Part shown: positions 14,090-22,326 of the stretch, in pieces | How positions within the stretch are numbered: the first letter of the stretch is position 1 | Layout of the letters: every line of letters starts with the position of its first letter | Assembly: GCA_003054695.1 (NCBI GenBank) | Contig: QAZA01000015.1 | Span: forward strand, 1 to 53,517 | DNA length: 53,517 bases | DNA from: Verrucomicrobia bacterium LW23 | Lineage (GTDB): Bacteria > Verrucomicrobiota > Verrucomicrobiia > Methylacidiphilales > UBA1321 | Direction of reading: 5' to 3' | Made by a program: the position numbers and the translations under genes | Notes under the pieces: model-generated | The model's input: the letters and a program-made list of their open reading frames with translations, nothing else | The model's database searches: none | Told to the model about the DNA's origin: nothing

Positions 14090-15597
14090 TCTTCAGACGC
14101 TGTGTCAACGGGCGGCGTCTCTGCATTGGGCTTCCGCCCCGTGGATTCGGGCGGCGTAAAGGATTCCATCGGACTGGGTTGCCCGCCTGCTGGATTCCAT
14201 AACATCTCCAAGGGGATGCCGTACTTGGCTGCAGTCTCCAGGATCATCCTGGCGTCCCGAGCTCGGCGTTCCAGTTCTTCGCCAAAGTCGGCGCCCAGCT
14301 CCTCGTAATGATCGGAGATGGTTTTCAGTCCCATTTCCACATCTGCCCGGTTTTGCTGCGCTTCGCGCCCCGCGTCGACGGTGATGCGCTTGGGGCAGAC
14401 GCAGGAGATGCGGTGCCAGTCGACCACGTTTTCCAACTCGCCACGGGCGATGGCATCGCCGACGACGTAGGCCCAGACCGGCTTCATGAGGCGCTGAATC
14501 AGGATGAGCTGGCGGAACGAGAACCGACGGTCGGCCTTGGCGACCACCAGACGCACCCCGGCGCCGGTGATGCTGCTGGAGTCGGCTGCGAATTCATACG
14601 GGATGACGCCCAGCGCGCTGTCGCGGCGGAGGTGGGTCAGGAAGCCGGTGAACGTGGGGCTGGGACGGCTGGACACAAAGCTGTCGAGCGATTCATCGGG
14701 CTTGAGCGCCACCAGTTTGCCGCCGATGATCTTCTGGAGGGCGGACGGATCGCTGCACTCCACGCTGCCGCCAGGTGTGCCCACGGAAAAGTCGCCGGAT
14801 TCCTCCAGGGCGCCGCGTGCGGTTTTGAGAATGCGGGCGATGTCGGCGTTATCCTTGACGGGGTGCTTTTCCAGGGCAAGCAACTCCATCTCGTCCAGTA
14901 TATGGTTGATCGAATGCTGGACCGTCGGCGCCGTACGGACTGCCGTGGCCGATTCCGGTTCGAAGACGTGCAGCACACTTTCCGCAGGCAGCTCCCGAAT
15001 GCCGCTGTCCTCCAGAACGCGGTAGGAGACTGGGCCGCCCCACGCGTCGAGTGTGATTCCGTCCACGCAAGTGTCGCCGTCCTTCGCAAAGTCGCCCTGT
15101 CCAACGCGGTGGGATTCAATGAGTTGAAGCGCGGGCAAAGCGTCCCGCGTCCGCGTCTTGTGGATGAAGTACTCGCCGTCGGCATCCACGCCCCGGCAAA
15201 CAATCGCCTGGCACTCCTCAAAACTGAACCGGCGCGTGACTTCGCACCGGGCGGACCAGCGGCGGAATAGCTCTTCCGCCTTCCGATTCCACGCTGGATC
15301 CGGTGATTGTGCCTGGGGCCGGAGGCCGTCGCCCACGGAGTATATTGCCATGCTGCCTACCAGCTCCCGGACGAAGCCTGAGTTTTTGAGCAGATATCGG
15401 GAGCGCCGGACGAGCTCCGACCGGATCCCCGGCGACAGGTCCCGCTTCGCGTCGCCCGGCCCGGCGCCGGGAACTACCCCGCGACGGGGCGAGCGATTCG
15501 CGGACTCGTAGGGAGAGCCCCACGCGTTAGGCACCAACGCGGGCGGCAACCACCTGGCGGCAAACGACTTGGCCCGATGTCGGAAATTCGCCTTCAT
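14086..15597 (-). CDS. Phage portal protein (lambda B family)
   Basis: A 503-residue portal. It forms the dodecameric ring at one head vertex through which DNA enters and to which the tail binds. Family features are the N-terminal 'LVRRSRYLLKNSGFVRELVG' helix, 'GVDADGEYFIHK', the 'HVFEPESA' region, and the C-terminal 'KRITVDAGREAQQNRADVEMG', which is highly characteristic of lambda-type portals. The Met at 15597 overlaps the stop of the preceding small gene (ATGA). The frame is open upstream to 15687, but that part is the shadow of the small gene. Its 3' end overlaps the GTG of the protease gene by 4 nt and carries that gene's start motif. Confidence 0.9.
   Translation of the reverse strand: MKANFRHRAKSFAARWLPPALVPNAWGSPYESANRSPRRGVVPGAGPGDAKRDLSPGIRSELVRRSRYLLKNSGFVRELVGSMAIYSVGDGLRPQAQSPDPAWNRKAEELFRRWSARCEVTRRFSFEECQAIVCRGVDADGEYFIHKTRTRDALPALQLIESHRVGQGDFAKDGDTCVDGITLDAWGGPVSYRVLEDSGIRELPAESVLHVFEPESATAVRTAPTVQHSINHILDEMELLALEKHPVKDNADIARILKTARGALEESGDFSVGTPGGSVECSDPSALQKIIGGKLVALKPDESLDSFVSSRPSPTFTGFLTHLRRDSALGVIPYEFAADSSSITGAGVRLVVAKADRRFSFRQLILIQRLMKPVWAYVVGDAIARGELENVVDWHRISCVCPKRITVDAGREAQQNRADVEMGLKTISDHYEELGADFGEELERRARDARMILETAAKYGIPLEMLWNPAGGQPSPMESFTPPESTGRKPNAETPPVDTASEE
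14102..14109 (-). promoter_or_regulatory. Start-associated motif GTTGACAC
   Basis: 12 nt before the GTG start at 14089, lying inside the portal coding sequence (codons for VDT). Confidence 0.6.
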
Positions 15598-15854
15598 TTT
15601 GGCAGGTATCCTTTCACGCAGGATTGCGCCACTTGTTTGCCCGCCCCGTAGACCAGAGGTTGCAGGCGCTGGAGAGCGTACGCGCATTCCTCCAGCGTCT
15701 CTTTAACCGTCATGGGGAACTGCTTGGTGGCGGAGGAACCGGAATCCGTCCAGGACATGACCGTTTTTCCCTCCAGCAACAATTCCTTCGCTTTCGCCTG
15801 GATTTGCAGGACTTCCGCCACCGTAAACCCGACAATGAATAAGCCTTGAGCCAT
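15594..15854 (-). CDS. gpW-like small head-tail joining protein (by position)
   Basis: An 86-residue, mainly helical protein directly before the portal gene, with the start of the portal overlapping its stop. In lambda this slot holds W, a 68-residue head-completion protein. Here 'VAEVLQIQAKAKELLLEGKTVMSW' gives a first helix and a hairpin, then 'FPMTVKETLEECAYALQRL' a second helix: the alpha-beta-alpha layout fits gpW-like proteins. No direct sequence signature, so the name rests on order, length and layout. Confidence 0.55.
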   Translation of the reverse strand: MAQGLFIVGFTVAEVLQIQAKAKELLLEGKTVMSWTDSGSSATKQFPMTVKETLEECAYALQRLQPLVYGAGKQVAQSCVKGYLPK

Positions 15855-15866
15855 GACAAAGGACGC

Positions 15867-15874
15867 GTGTCAAC
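15867..15874 (-). promoter_or_regulatory. Start-associated motif GTTGACAC
   Basis: 12 nt before the ATG at 15854. Confidence 0.6.
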
Positions 15875-15915
15875 GGTCTCAAGGCTTATCGCAGCGGGGA
15901 CGAAGCCGAGTCTGG

Positions 15916-16368
15916 CTACAGGATTCGCTCTCCCTTGCGGTGCCGCTCTCGCATCTGTGCGAGCGTAAGTCCGGTATTTATCTGCACGTGAGGCGTATCG
16001 ACAAAGCCCTTCCAGCTTCCACCCCACTCCAGCCCCATCGCCTCGGCAATCCGCCCAGCCCGGGCCATGTCGGGGGAATTCCACAGAGCGACCGTGAAAT
16101 CGGATGAGAAGACAACGAAATCCCACGCTATCCCGAAGTTGTGGTAGGAGTACCCGGCGCGGGCGTTGGTAACGACCTTGCCGGGTTTGCTCCGCCCTTG
16201 CTCGTACAGCGCTTCCTGCTCCTCCCAGGTGCGGGTGCCGCAGATAATTTTCAGGTTGATGCCGGCGTCCAGGCACCGGCGCAGCCATTCCCGGGCTTTC
16301 ACCTGGGCAGCGGGAAGAAGGGTCTTCAGGTTGGATTCGGAACGGGCGTCGAAGGTATGTTCACTCAT
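15916..16368 (-). CDS. Endolysin, M15 peptidase (L-alanyl-D-glutamate / D-Ala-D-Ala type)
   Basis: A 150-residue zinc peptidase of family M15. The ligand motifs are clear: 'GYSYHNFGIAWDFVV' (SxHxxGxAxD, His and Asp) and the C-terminal 'VDTPHVQI' (His), with 'GTRTWEEQEALYEQGR' as the usual substrate-site helix. Such phage enzymes cut peptidoglycan stem peptides to lyse the host. There is no signal peptide, so it needs a holin. Its place is odd: it lies in the head gene cluster between a methyltransferase and the gpW-like gene rather than next to a holin. Its start overlaps the methyltransferase stop. Confidence 0.88.
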   Translation of the reverse strand: MSEHTFDARSESNLKTLLPAAQVKAREWLRRCLDAGINLKIICGTRTWEEQEALYEQGRSKPGKVVTNARAGYSYHNFGIAWDFVVFSSDFTVALWNSPDMARAGRIAEAMGLEWGGSWKGFVDTPHVQINTGLTLAQMRERHRKGERIL

Positions 16369-17858
16369 TCCTCCGTCGCCAAGTCAACTTCGTCTCCCGC
16401 CTCGTTCTCAGCCGCGCGTCGCAGGAAGCAATCCGTCACGTCCGTCGTGCTGCCGTTGCGGATGACCTTGGCGGTGCGGCCTTCACCGAGCTGTATCCAG
16501 CGCGTGACGATCACGTCGCAGTACAGCGGGTCGAGCTCCATGAGAAAGGCCTTGCGTCCGCACTGCTCGGCGCCGATCAGGCTGGACCCGCTGCCGCCGA
16601 AGAGATCCATGACGCTTTCCCCAGGCCGGGAGGAATAGCCCATGGCGCGCACCGCCAGTTCCACCGGCTTTTCGGTTAGATGCACCATGGACTGCGGGTT
16701 CACCTTCTTGACGTGCCAGAGGTCCGTGGCGTTGTTGGGACCGAAGTATTGATGCGCCGCCCCCTCGCGCCAGCCGTAGAACGCAATCTCGAAGGCACCC
16801 ATGAAATCCTTTCGCGTGAGGACGGGATGCTCCTTATCCCAGATGATCGCCTGGGAGAAATAGAGCTCTTTTTCCGCCAGCGCCGACGGATAGTTGACTA
16901 GGTTGGCGTAGCCGCCCCAGATGTAGAAGCAACGGCCGGGCTCAAGCACTCGCGCAATGTTGCCGAACCAGGCGCGCAGCAGGCGGTCAAACTCCTCCAC
17001 GGAAACGAAGTCGTTGGCCAGGGGCCGATCCTTGGCACGCAGCTTTTTGTGCGTGGCTTTTGCCTTTTCCGGGTGGCGCTCGACGTCAAGCTGCTGATGG
17101 TGCATCGCCTTCTTGGCGTTCGGGCTCATCAGGGGACTGTCCGTGCACATGCCGGCGGCGATGGCATTATTGCTGCGCGGCTCGACCTTGACGTTGTAGG
17201 GCGGGTCCGTATTGACCATCTGAATCCGAGAGCCAGCAAGAAGCTGGTCGAGCTGGTCCGGCTTCGAGGAATCTCCGCACATCAGCCGGTGATTGCCGAG
17301 GACGTAAATATCGCCGGGTCGCGTGAACGCCTCATCCGGGAGTGCGGGGACTGGAGAATCCGTCACGTTGTCCTCGGGCGGAAGCAGCTTTTCAACCTCG
17401 GAAGCATCGAAACCGGTGAGGTCCAAATCAATCTGGCCGTCGAGTTCCTTCAGGATAGCCGCAATCTCGTCATCGTCGGTTTCCGCCAGTTCCGCCAGGC
17501 GGTTGTCGCCGACAAGAACCGCCATCTCGTCCGCGTCCGAGGCAAAATCCTGGAAATCAACCGGCACCAGGGAAACGCCCAGACTCTGCGCGGCAAGCAG
17601 GCGCCCGTGCCCCGCGACGATGAGTCCGCTGCGCCTGGAAACCAGAATGGTGTGCCGCCAACCGAAATAGCGGATGGCCTTTACCAGAAGCGCAATCTGA
17701 CCCTCCGGATGCTTGTTGGGATTGCGCGGGTTGGGTTTCAGGTCGCCCGTCGGGACGAGTTCATCAAAAGCGCACCAGACCTCAATGCCGTTGGCGAGTG
17801 CTTTGGGCTTGGGAGTCGCGGCGTGAGTTGGGGATGCGGGAATGGTATCGGTGGACAT
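16365..17858 (-). CDS. ParB-like / DNA methyltransferase fusion
   Basis: A 497-residue two-part protein. Residues about 30-120 form a ParB-like nuclease fold ('NPRNPNKHPEGQIALLVKAI', then 'LIVAGHGRLLAAQSLG'). The rest is a DNA methyltransferase with the catalytic DPPY motif in 'MVNTDPPYNVKVE' and the SAM site 'MDLFGGSGSSLIGAEQ' near the C-terminus. The catalytic motif before the SAM motif makes it a beta-class enzyme, modifying adenine N6 or cytosine N4. Such fusions are common in phages and probably protect phage DNA from host restriction. It overlaps the endolysin start and is divergent from the AbrB-like gene at 17942. Confidence 0.9.
   Translation of the reverse strand: MSTDTIPASPTHAATPKPKALANGIEVWCAFDELVPTGDLKPNPRNPNKHPEGQIALLVKAIRYFGWRHTILVSRRSGLIVAGHGRLLAAQSLGVSLVPVDFQDFASDADEMAVLVGDNRLAELAETDDDEIAAILKELDGQIDLDLTGFDASEVEKLLPPEDNVTDSPVPALPDEAFTRPGDIYVLGNHRLMCGDSSKPDQLDQLLAGSRIQMVNTDPPYNVKVEPRSNNAIAAGMCTDSPLMSPNAKKAMHHQQLDVERHPEKAKATHKKLRAKDRPLANDFVSVEEFDRLLRAWFGNIARVLEPGRCFYIWGGYANLVNYPSALAEKELYFSQAIIWDKEHPVLTRKDFMGAFEIAFYGWREGAAHQYFGPNNATDLWHVKKVNPQSMVHLTEKPVELAVRAMGYSSRPGESVMDLFGGSGSSLIGAEQCGRKAFLMELDPLYCDVIVTRWIQLGEGRTAKVIRNGSTTDVTDCFLRRAAENEAGDEVDLATEE
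16381..16388 (-). promoter_or_regulatory. Start-associated motif, variant GTTGACTT
   Basis: 12 nt before the endolysin ATG at 16368, within the 3' end of the methyltransferase gene. Here a GGAGGA is also present right before the ATG. Confidence 0.5.
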
Positions 17859-17870
17859 GTACCCCGCGCC

Positions 17871-17878
17871 ATGTCAAC
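17871..17878 (-). promoter_or_regulatory. Start-associated motif, variant GTTGACAT
   Basis: 12 nt before the methyltransferase ATG at 17858. Confidence 0.55.
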
Positions 17879-17941
17879 GGGCAGACCGGCCCTACCTTGG
17901 ATTGCGATTGCAAGTGAATTACCGCCAAGTATTCTACTTGT

Positions 17942-18208
17942 ATGGTTTCCTCCAACGTCAACGCCAACTTCGCACGGGCCACGGTCACGCGGGACGGGAC
18001 CGAGAACGTTGTGCGGATTCCCGCCTCCTTGCTCGAGTTGGGAGACGAGATTGAGGTCGAAAAGCGTGGAGAGGAGATTATCCTCCGCAGAAAGACGGAA
18101 CTACCTGCCTTTGAGACTATAGGAGACGCAATGCGCCTCTTTCAAGCCAGGTTTCCCGACAAGACCGACTGGCCCGAGCGCGAACCTCAGCCCTCCTCAC
18201 AAATCTAA
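17942..18208 (+). CDS. AbrB/SpoVT-type DNA-binding protein (orphan antitoxin-like)
   Basis: An 88-residue protein with a swapped-hairpin AbrB/SpoVT domain: 'NFARATVTRDGTENVVRIPASLLELGDEIEVEKRGEEIIL'-type pattern (strand, 'RIPA', 'G.E.ev...g..i.l'). VapB and MazE antitoxins have this layout, with a C-terminal tail that would wrap a toxin (FPDKTDWPERE). No toxin gene follows. It is on the plus strand inside a long minus-strand cluster and converges on another AbrB-like gene, with 12 nt of 3' overlap. A TATTCT 6 nt before the ATG suggests a near-leaderless transcript. It might be a lysogenic-stage gene or a defence against host toxins. Confidence 0.75.
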   Translation: MVSSNVNANFARATVTRDGTENVVRIPASLLELGDEIEVEKRGEEIILRRKTELPAFETIGDAMRLFQARFPDKTDWPEREPQPSSQI

Positions 18209-18433
18209 CGGATGGGAGCAATCGTTGGCTCGCAGAGGTACGCTGAAGTGGAAAGGGACTGTCAGGAGATGATCCACCAGCCCATGGTTGGGCCGCTGAA
18301 CGGTACGACGCAAAAGAATCGTATCCTCGTCGTCCACGAGTACCTCGAAAATCTGACCGGGTCTCAGTTCCATCCGCTCGCGAATTGAGGGAGGCAAGGT
18401 AATCCGCCCATGCTTTGAGAGTACCGTGGTCAT
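18197..18433 (-). CDS. AbrB/MazE-type DNA-binding protein
   Basis: A 78-residue protein whose first 45 residues are a SpoVT-AbrB domain: 'VLSKHGRITLPPSIRERMEL' then 'PGQIFEVLVDDEDTILLRR'. The 'GRITLPPSIRE..GL..G' pattern is classic for this family. The C-terminal 33 residues would be the toxin-binding part of an antitoxin. No toxin is adjacent. It converges with the plus-strand AbrB-like gene, so the two may regulate one another by transcriptional collision or by binding similar sites. The start at 18433 is an ATG without an evident Shine-Dalgarno. Confidence 0.75.
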   Translation of the reverse strand: MTTVLSKHGRITLPPSIRERMELRPGQIFEVLVDDEDTILLRRTVQRPNHGLVDHLLTVPFHFSVPLRANDCSHPLDL

Positions 18434-18514
18434 GTCGTTATCAAACTACCGCAATTCGTCGACGTCGCCAAATGCTCTCTTCACGGCGAGTTTTGCAGTC
18501 TCACCAACATAAGA

Positions 18515-18547
18515 ACGGGGAGCAAGTGGCGTGCACCTGCTCCCCGT
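18515..18547 (-). terminator. Rho-independent terminator
   Basis: A 10-bp perfect hairpin (ACGGGGAGCA at 18515-18524 with TGCTCCCCGT at 18538-18547) about 20 nt past the stop of the 233-residue gene. On the minus strand it is followed by TTCTTATGTT. It would end or reduce transcription coming from the terminase side. Confidence 0.65.
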
Positions 18548-18568
18548 GGATTTCCGTCGGCGATCGCG

Positions 18569-19270
18569 TTAGGCGGTGGCGGGCGCCAGCGCCTCGGCCC
18601 GAAGCTCCGCAACCTGCTGAGGGGTCAGTTCTGCGGGCTTGCCGTGGCGCTCCCAAGTAGCGGGGCGGCGACCGAAGCCGAGTTGCACCGAGAGGCTGGC
18701 TTTGGGCATCACGATCTCGTGGGCGCGGAAGATGCTGTCTGCCTCGGGGTATTTGACCCCGGCTGCGCCCAGAGCTTTGGCTACCGCGCAAGCCGAGAAT
18801 CCGAAAATCTGGTTCTTGCGGCCTTTGGGTGAGGTCGCGGGTTTCACGGTGGCGGGGGCCACCGGCGCTTCTTCTGCGGGAATCAGGGCGGGCGAAGCAT
18901 CTGCGGCGGCTTCAACCTCGGCAGGCTGGGCGGGTTGGAGGGCCTCCGCCACGGTGACCTGCGGATCCGCGGGCGGCGTGACTGGCGCTGGCGCGGGTTC
19001 TGAGCCCGGTTCCGCAGCTTCCGCGACCTCGGCGGCGGGGGCGATCGGGGTGAAATCCACAATCTTGGCGTGGCGTCCGCGCCCCTCGAAGGTGACCTTA
19101 CCGTATTCCAGGTTGCCCTGGCATCCGGCCAGGATATCGATCTTTTTGATCGAATCGATGACCGGCTTGCATTTGCCTTCCGTGTAGCGGAAATGGGTGG
19201 CGCCGCGTGGGGCGGGGTGTTTGTCGAGGATGGACTTGGCGGTCGCGTTTTCGGGGAAGTTGATCTTCAT
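18569..19270 (-). CDS. Phage protein with Pro/Ala-rich linker
   Basis: A 233-residue protein I cannot name. Residues 1-75 look like a small folded domain ('FPENATAKSILDKHPAPRG', then 'KKIDILAGCQGNLEYGKVTF'). Residues 75-150 are a low-complexity Ala/Pro/Glu linker. The C-terminal 80 residues form a second domain ('GKNQIFGFSACAVAKALGAAGVKY...' style helices, written here in part), which has the look of a small DNA-binding or decoration domain. It lies among early/late accessory genes between the RuvC-like gene and the AbrB pair and is followed by a terminator. Confidence 0.6.
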   Translation of the reverse strand: MKINFPENATAKSILDKHPAPRGATHFRYTEGKCKPVIDSIKKIDILAGCQGNLEYGKVTFEGRGRHAKIVDFTPIAPAAEVAEAAEPGSEPAPAPVTPPADPQVTVAEALQPAQPAEVEAAADASPALIPAEEAPVAPATVKPATSPKGRKNQIFGFSACAVAKALGAAGVKYPEADSIFRAHEIVMPKASLSVQLGFGRRPATWERHGKPAELTPQQVAELRAEALAPATA

Positions 19271-19321
19271 GCTGGGTGGGGTGTTGCGTGGTTGGGTTGG
19301 CGTGCGTTTGGGGGCGGTGGA

Positions 19322-19591
19322 TCAGCGTTGCGGGGAAGTTTCTCCAGGGATATCGACTCCGAGCATCGTGCAAATCTCCCGGAGCTGGTGGCGGGTGCGT
19401 TGGATGTCGCCGACGTGGCCCCAGTTGAGGTTGTCGGGGTCGTATCCGGCGTGGTCGTCCAGGTGGTCAGCAAGCGCCCGGGCCAAGGTTTGGCAGGGCG
19501 TGAGTTCGGCTATGAACGCCAGCGTGGCGTCATTGGCGGCGGTGCGCGGGGCGCGTTTGGCGGGGCGGGATTCGTTTTTCATGATGGCCAT
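19322..19591 (-). CDS. Small phage protein of unknown function
   Basis: An 89-residue helical, hydrophilic protein. The N-terminus is basic (MKNESRPAKRAPR), and two helices follow (TLAFIAELTPCQTLARALADHL and the region around QRTRHQLREICTMLG). I do not recognise it. The ATG at 19591 has GAGGG at a 5-nt spacing, a better start than the upstream TTG. A second ATG (19582) is possible. It lies between the RuvC-like gene and the Pro/Ala-rich protein, all on one strand. Confidence 0.55.
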   Translation of the reverse strand: MAIMKNESRPAKRAPRTAANDATLAFIAELTPCQTLARALADHLDDHAGYDPDNLNWGHVGDIQRTRHQLREICTMLGVDIPGETSPQR

Positions 19592-19672
19592 CACTTCCCT
19601 CAATTCCGCGAAGAGTCCAAGGGCATTCGACCGGTTTTCGGCATCTTTATTTGCTCCCTATCTTCCTCTGAT

Positions 19673-20197
19673 TTAAGCACTTGGCACGAGTACTGCCTTT
19701 GCGCCGACTTCCGCGTTCTGGCTGTGCCACCACCGCAGGATGTGGAGGGCGTCCGCCTCGTTGTCGTCTACCACCACACGGCCCCACGGGCGCGCCAGGT
19801 TGGCCGCAGCCGCAACCATCTGCTCTTTCCCGGCGTTCCCCGCACCCGTCGCAAACTTCTTCAGTGTGCCCGTGTGGACGCACTCGACGTGACGGACAGC
19901 TTTCCCCGCCAGCCAGACCGCCGAGCGGAGAGAAGCCCAGAGCTGCGTTTGGGCCGCGCTCGTGGCGAACTGAACATCTTCAAAAACCAGGACTTCGATC
20001 CGATGCCGGGCGATCGCATCCGCAATCCGGTCCCGAAGCTGGAAGAACCGGATATCGCCCCGACGCTCACCGCCGACCTTCCGTTGCTGGCGAAGCTGCT
20101 TTTCCGTAGCCAAAAGCCAGGAGCCGGAAAGCACCTGGCCGTCATCCCAAATCGCCCACCCTGTCGTGGTTCCGATATCCAAAGCCAATGCGTTCAT
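19673..20197 (-). CDS. RuvC-like Holliday junction resolvase
   Basis: A 174-residue protein with the RNase H fold of phage RuvC-type nucleases. The acidic residues are easy to see: Asp in 'ALALDIGTTTGWAIW', Glu/Asp in 'VLVFEDVQFATS', and the C-terminal 'VVDDNEADALHIL' (Asp pair and Asp). These bind two metal ions and cut four-way DNA junctions or branched DNA before packaging. A Lys-rich 'GTLKKFATGAGNAGKEQM' precedes the last motif, as in RuvC. It lies just after the terminase gene, separated by a repeat cluster, so it may debranch DNA for packaging. Confidence 0.85.
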   Translation of the reverse strand: MNALALDIGTTTGWAIWDDGQVLSGSWLLATEKQLRQQRKVGGERRGDIRFFQLRDRIADAIARHRIEVLVFEDVQFATSAAQTQLWASLRSAVWLAGKAVRHVECVHTGTLKKFATGAGNAGKEQMVAAAANLARPWGRVVVDDNEADALHILRWWHSQNAEVGAKAVLVPSA

Positions 20198-20209
20198 GGC
20201 AAGGGCGGC

Positions 20210-20217
20210 GTGTCAAT
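20210..20217 (-). promoter_or_regulatory. Start-associated motif, variant ATTGACAC
   Basis: 12 nt before the ATG at 20197 (RuvC-like gene). Confidence 0.5.
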
Positions 20218-20243
20218 GGAACGGGCGCTTTCGCACGGCGTGC

Positions 20244-20452
20244 AGGGACTTCGATTGTCCCTCGGGCAATGGCGTAGAAGGGACTCGCAATGTCCCTGGG
20301 CCATGCGAAGACCAAGGGACTCGGAATGTCCCTTATCAAGCAACATCGCAGAGACGAGACATGTCCCTGGGACTTTCAGGCAATCAGGGGCTCGACTTGT
20401 ACCTGCATCCAAACGCGATTGTCCCTGGTACTTAACGAGTCCCAGGGACATG
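20244..20452. repeat. Cluster of short palindromic repeats (REP-like)
   Basis: At least three good hairpins of the form AGGGAC-N7-GTCCCT at 20244-20262, 20278-20297 and 20314-20334, with loops TTCGATT, TCGCAAT and TCGGAAT. Degraded or half copies lie at 20350-20377, 20385-20405, 20414-20427 and 20436-20452. They fill the 274-nt gap between the terminase and RuvC-like genes. The pattern resembles bacterial REP or MITE-type elements; they could also act as RNA hairpins on the late transcript. Confidence 0.7.
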
Positions 20453-20471
20453 CCAAGTCCCGGCCTCATGC

Positions 20472-22326
20472 CTATGATTCAGCCTCTCCGTCGAAGGAGG
20501 CGTCGCCATCATTCTTTCCCAGCACCCCCGATTCTTGCCCAATGAGTTTCAGCATCAGCGCACCGCAAACCTGCATGGTCTCGCAATCGAAATAGTGGTT
20601 CGGTGCATTCCGGATCTGCTCCCAAATCCAACGGTCATTCTTGCGAATGCGCTGCTCGGCATCCAACTGGGCGATGTATTCCTCCGGCACGTCATCTGCA
20701 ATCTCCCAGGTCGGGCCCTGGGCGGGATCCTGGTTACGCCGCAGGCGCGACAGGCAATCTTTGACGTTGAGCGTGGAAAACCGGTGTAAATTACACCCGT
20801 TTTTACCCACCGCCACCCGGTTGCGGGCGCTGTAGAATCGCTCGATCTTCCTGCCCGTGGCCGACTTATGCGGAAATGTCGAGCGCTTGTCGCCAATCAG
20901 CGCCGTCCACCCGCGTCGGGAGCATTGGCGATAGACCTCGAATGAATTGAAATTGGCGTCCACAAAGACCAGGCTGCAGTGAATGCCAAACCGCTCCTGG
21001 AGCCTGTCGATATCCTCCCATGCCGTCAGCCTCTCGCACCACATGAGGCGCGACGATCCCTCTGCCGACCAACCGCGCACCGTGGAGAAGAAGTGATCCA
21101 ACTGCACGTCCACCGTCAGGAACCGAAGCGGGATGTGCCGTGAATCGGCGGGGAACGGGCCGGAAATCACGCGCCCGCGGGAATCCAGCCCGCCTTCGTC
21201 CGCCCAGGTCTGCCCCAGGAGATAGCCGCTCTTGGTGATCTCGACCTTGAAATCCTCGACGAATTCCCGCCAAGGCAGCGCAAGTCGTTTCTGATAAAAC
21301 TGTTGCAACAGGGAAGTATCGCCCCGACGCGCCGCCGTCTTGGCGCGCAGATAGAGTTCCGCCAGCTTGCCCCAGGACATTGTGGCCAGGGCGTTCCAGT
21401 GGAAACCCACATTCTCTTTTGCGGCCTTGCTATTCTGCGCGACGAATCGGCCAGTGGCGTTGAGCTCTCGGCGCGTCGCATCAGTGTCGGGCAGGTACTC
21501 GTTGCAGGACTCGCACCGCAGTGACACCGTCTCGTGGATCCGCACAAAGTCGTATTGCTCGTTTTCGTCCTTGCAGTCTTTAGACCACTCCACGTTCTCC
21601 CAGCGGAACGCCTGGCGGTGCCCGCACTTGGGGCACGCAAACGTCCACTCCCGCATGTCGGTCGTCTCAAACTTGCGGTGCGTATCGTCGTCCTCGACTC
21701 CACCCTGGGAGGAGAATATGCATTTCCCCAACCAGCCAAACGCCGTCACGCGCGCCTCCGCTTCGGCCATGTGTCCGGTGGGCCATTGCCAGGTTTCATC
21801 TCCGAACAGCCATCGGATGGACCGGCGTTGCAGGTTCGTCCGATTGTGGGCCCCCGCCATCCACAGCGTCATACCGTTGGCGAAGTAGATGGTCGTGTTG
21901 CGTTTCTGGTGCCGGTTGGCGGGATAGAGCGCGCGGACCGGCGCGCACGCATCGAAGAGCTTCTGTAAGCGCGCTTCGCTCTGGTCCTTCGCGTCCTCGT
22001 CCGTTTCATTAAGCCAGAGTGTCGGGCCGGGCAGGTTCGCAATGATATAAGCCAAGGATAGTTCCGACACGGTCGTCTTACTGGCCTGCACTGCCGCAAT
22101 GATGGATACCAGCCGGACGCGCGGATCCGTTATTGCGTCAAACACCGCGCGGATCTGGCGAATTGCTGATTCGGAATGATCCCGGCGTCGGAGAATATGG
22201 TATGGCCCGCACATGCTCCTCCGCCCACTGCCAGATGGGGCGGCGGTCGGGGGGAGCGCAGATGCGGGCCCACGCGCGGAAGTAAAAGCCGGGCGCCCTC
22301 CCCTTCTGAATGCCGGCAACGTTCAC
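20472..22326 (-). CDS. Terminase large subunit (GpA family), frameshifted near the N-terminus
   Basis: The packaging ATPase-nuclease, about 617 residues when the shift is repaired. The first part, from GTG 22326, reads as a proper GpA start (RPIWQWAEEHVRAIPYSP, PGSFRISNSP) but hits a TGA at 22138-22140. The body is in the +1 frame from about 22160 on: ATPase motif 'AAVQASKTTVSEL', Walker B-like 'WLFGDETWQW', a zinc pair 'CPKCG...CESC', then nuclease-domain acidic residues in 'LTVDVQLDHF' and 'HYFDCETMQ'. The join is near AATTCGCCAGATCC (22151-22164). The GTG overlaps the terS stop. An indel mutation or sequencing error is the simplest reading; if real, the prophage cannot package DNA. Confidence 0.85.
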
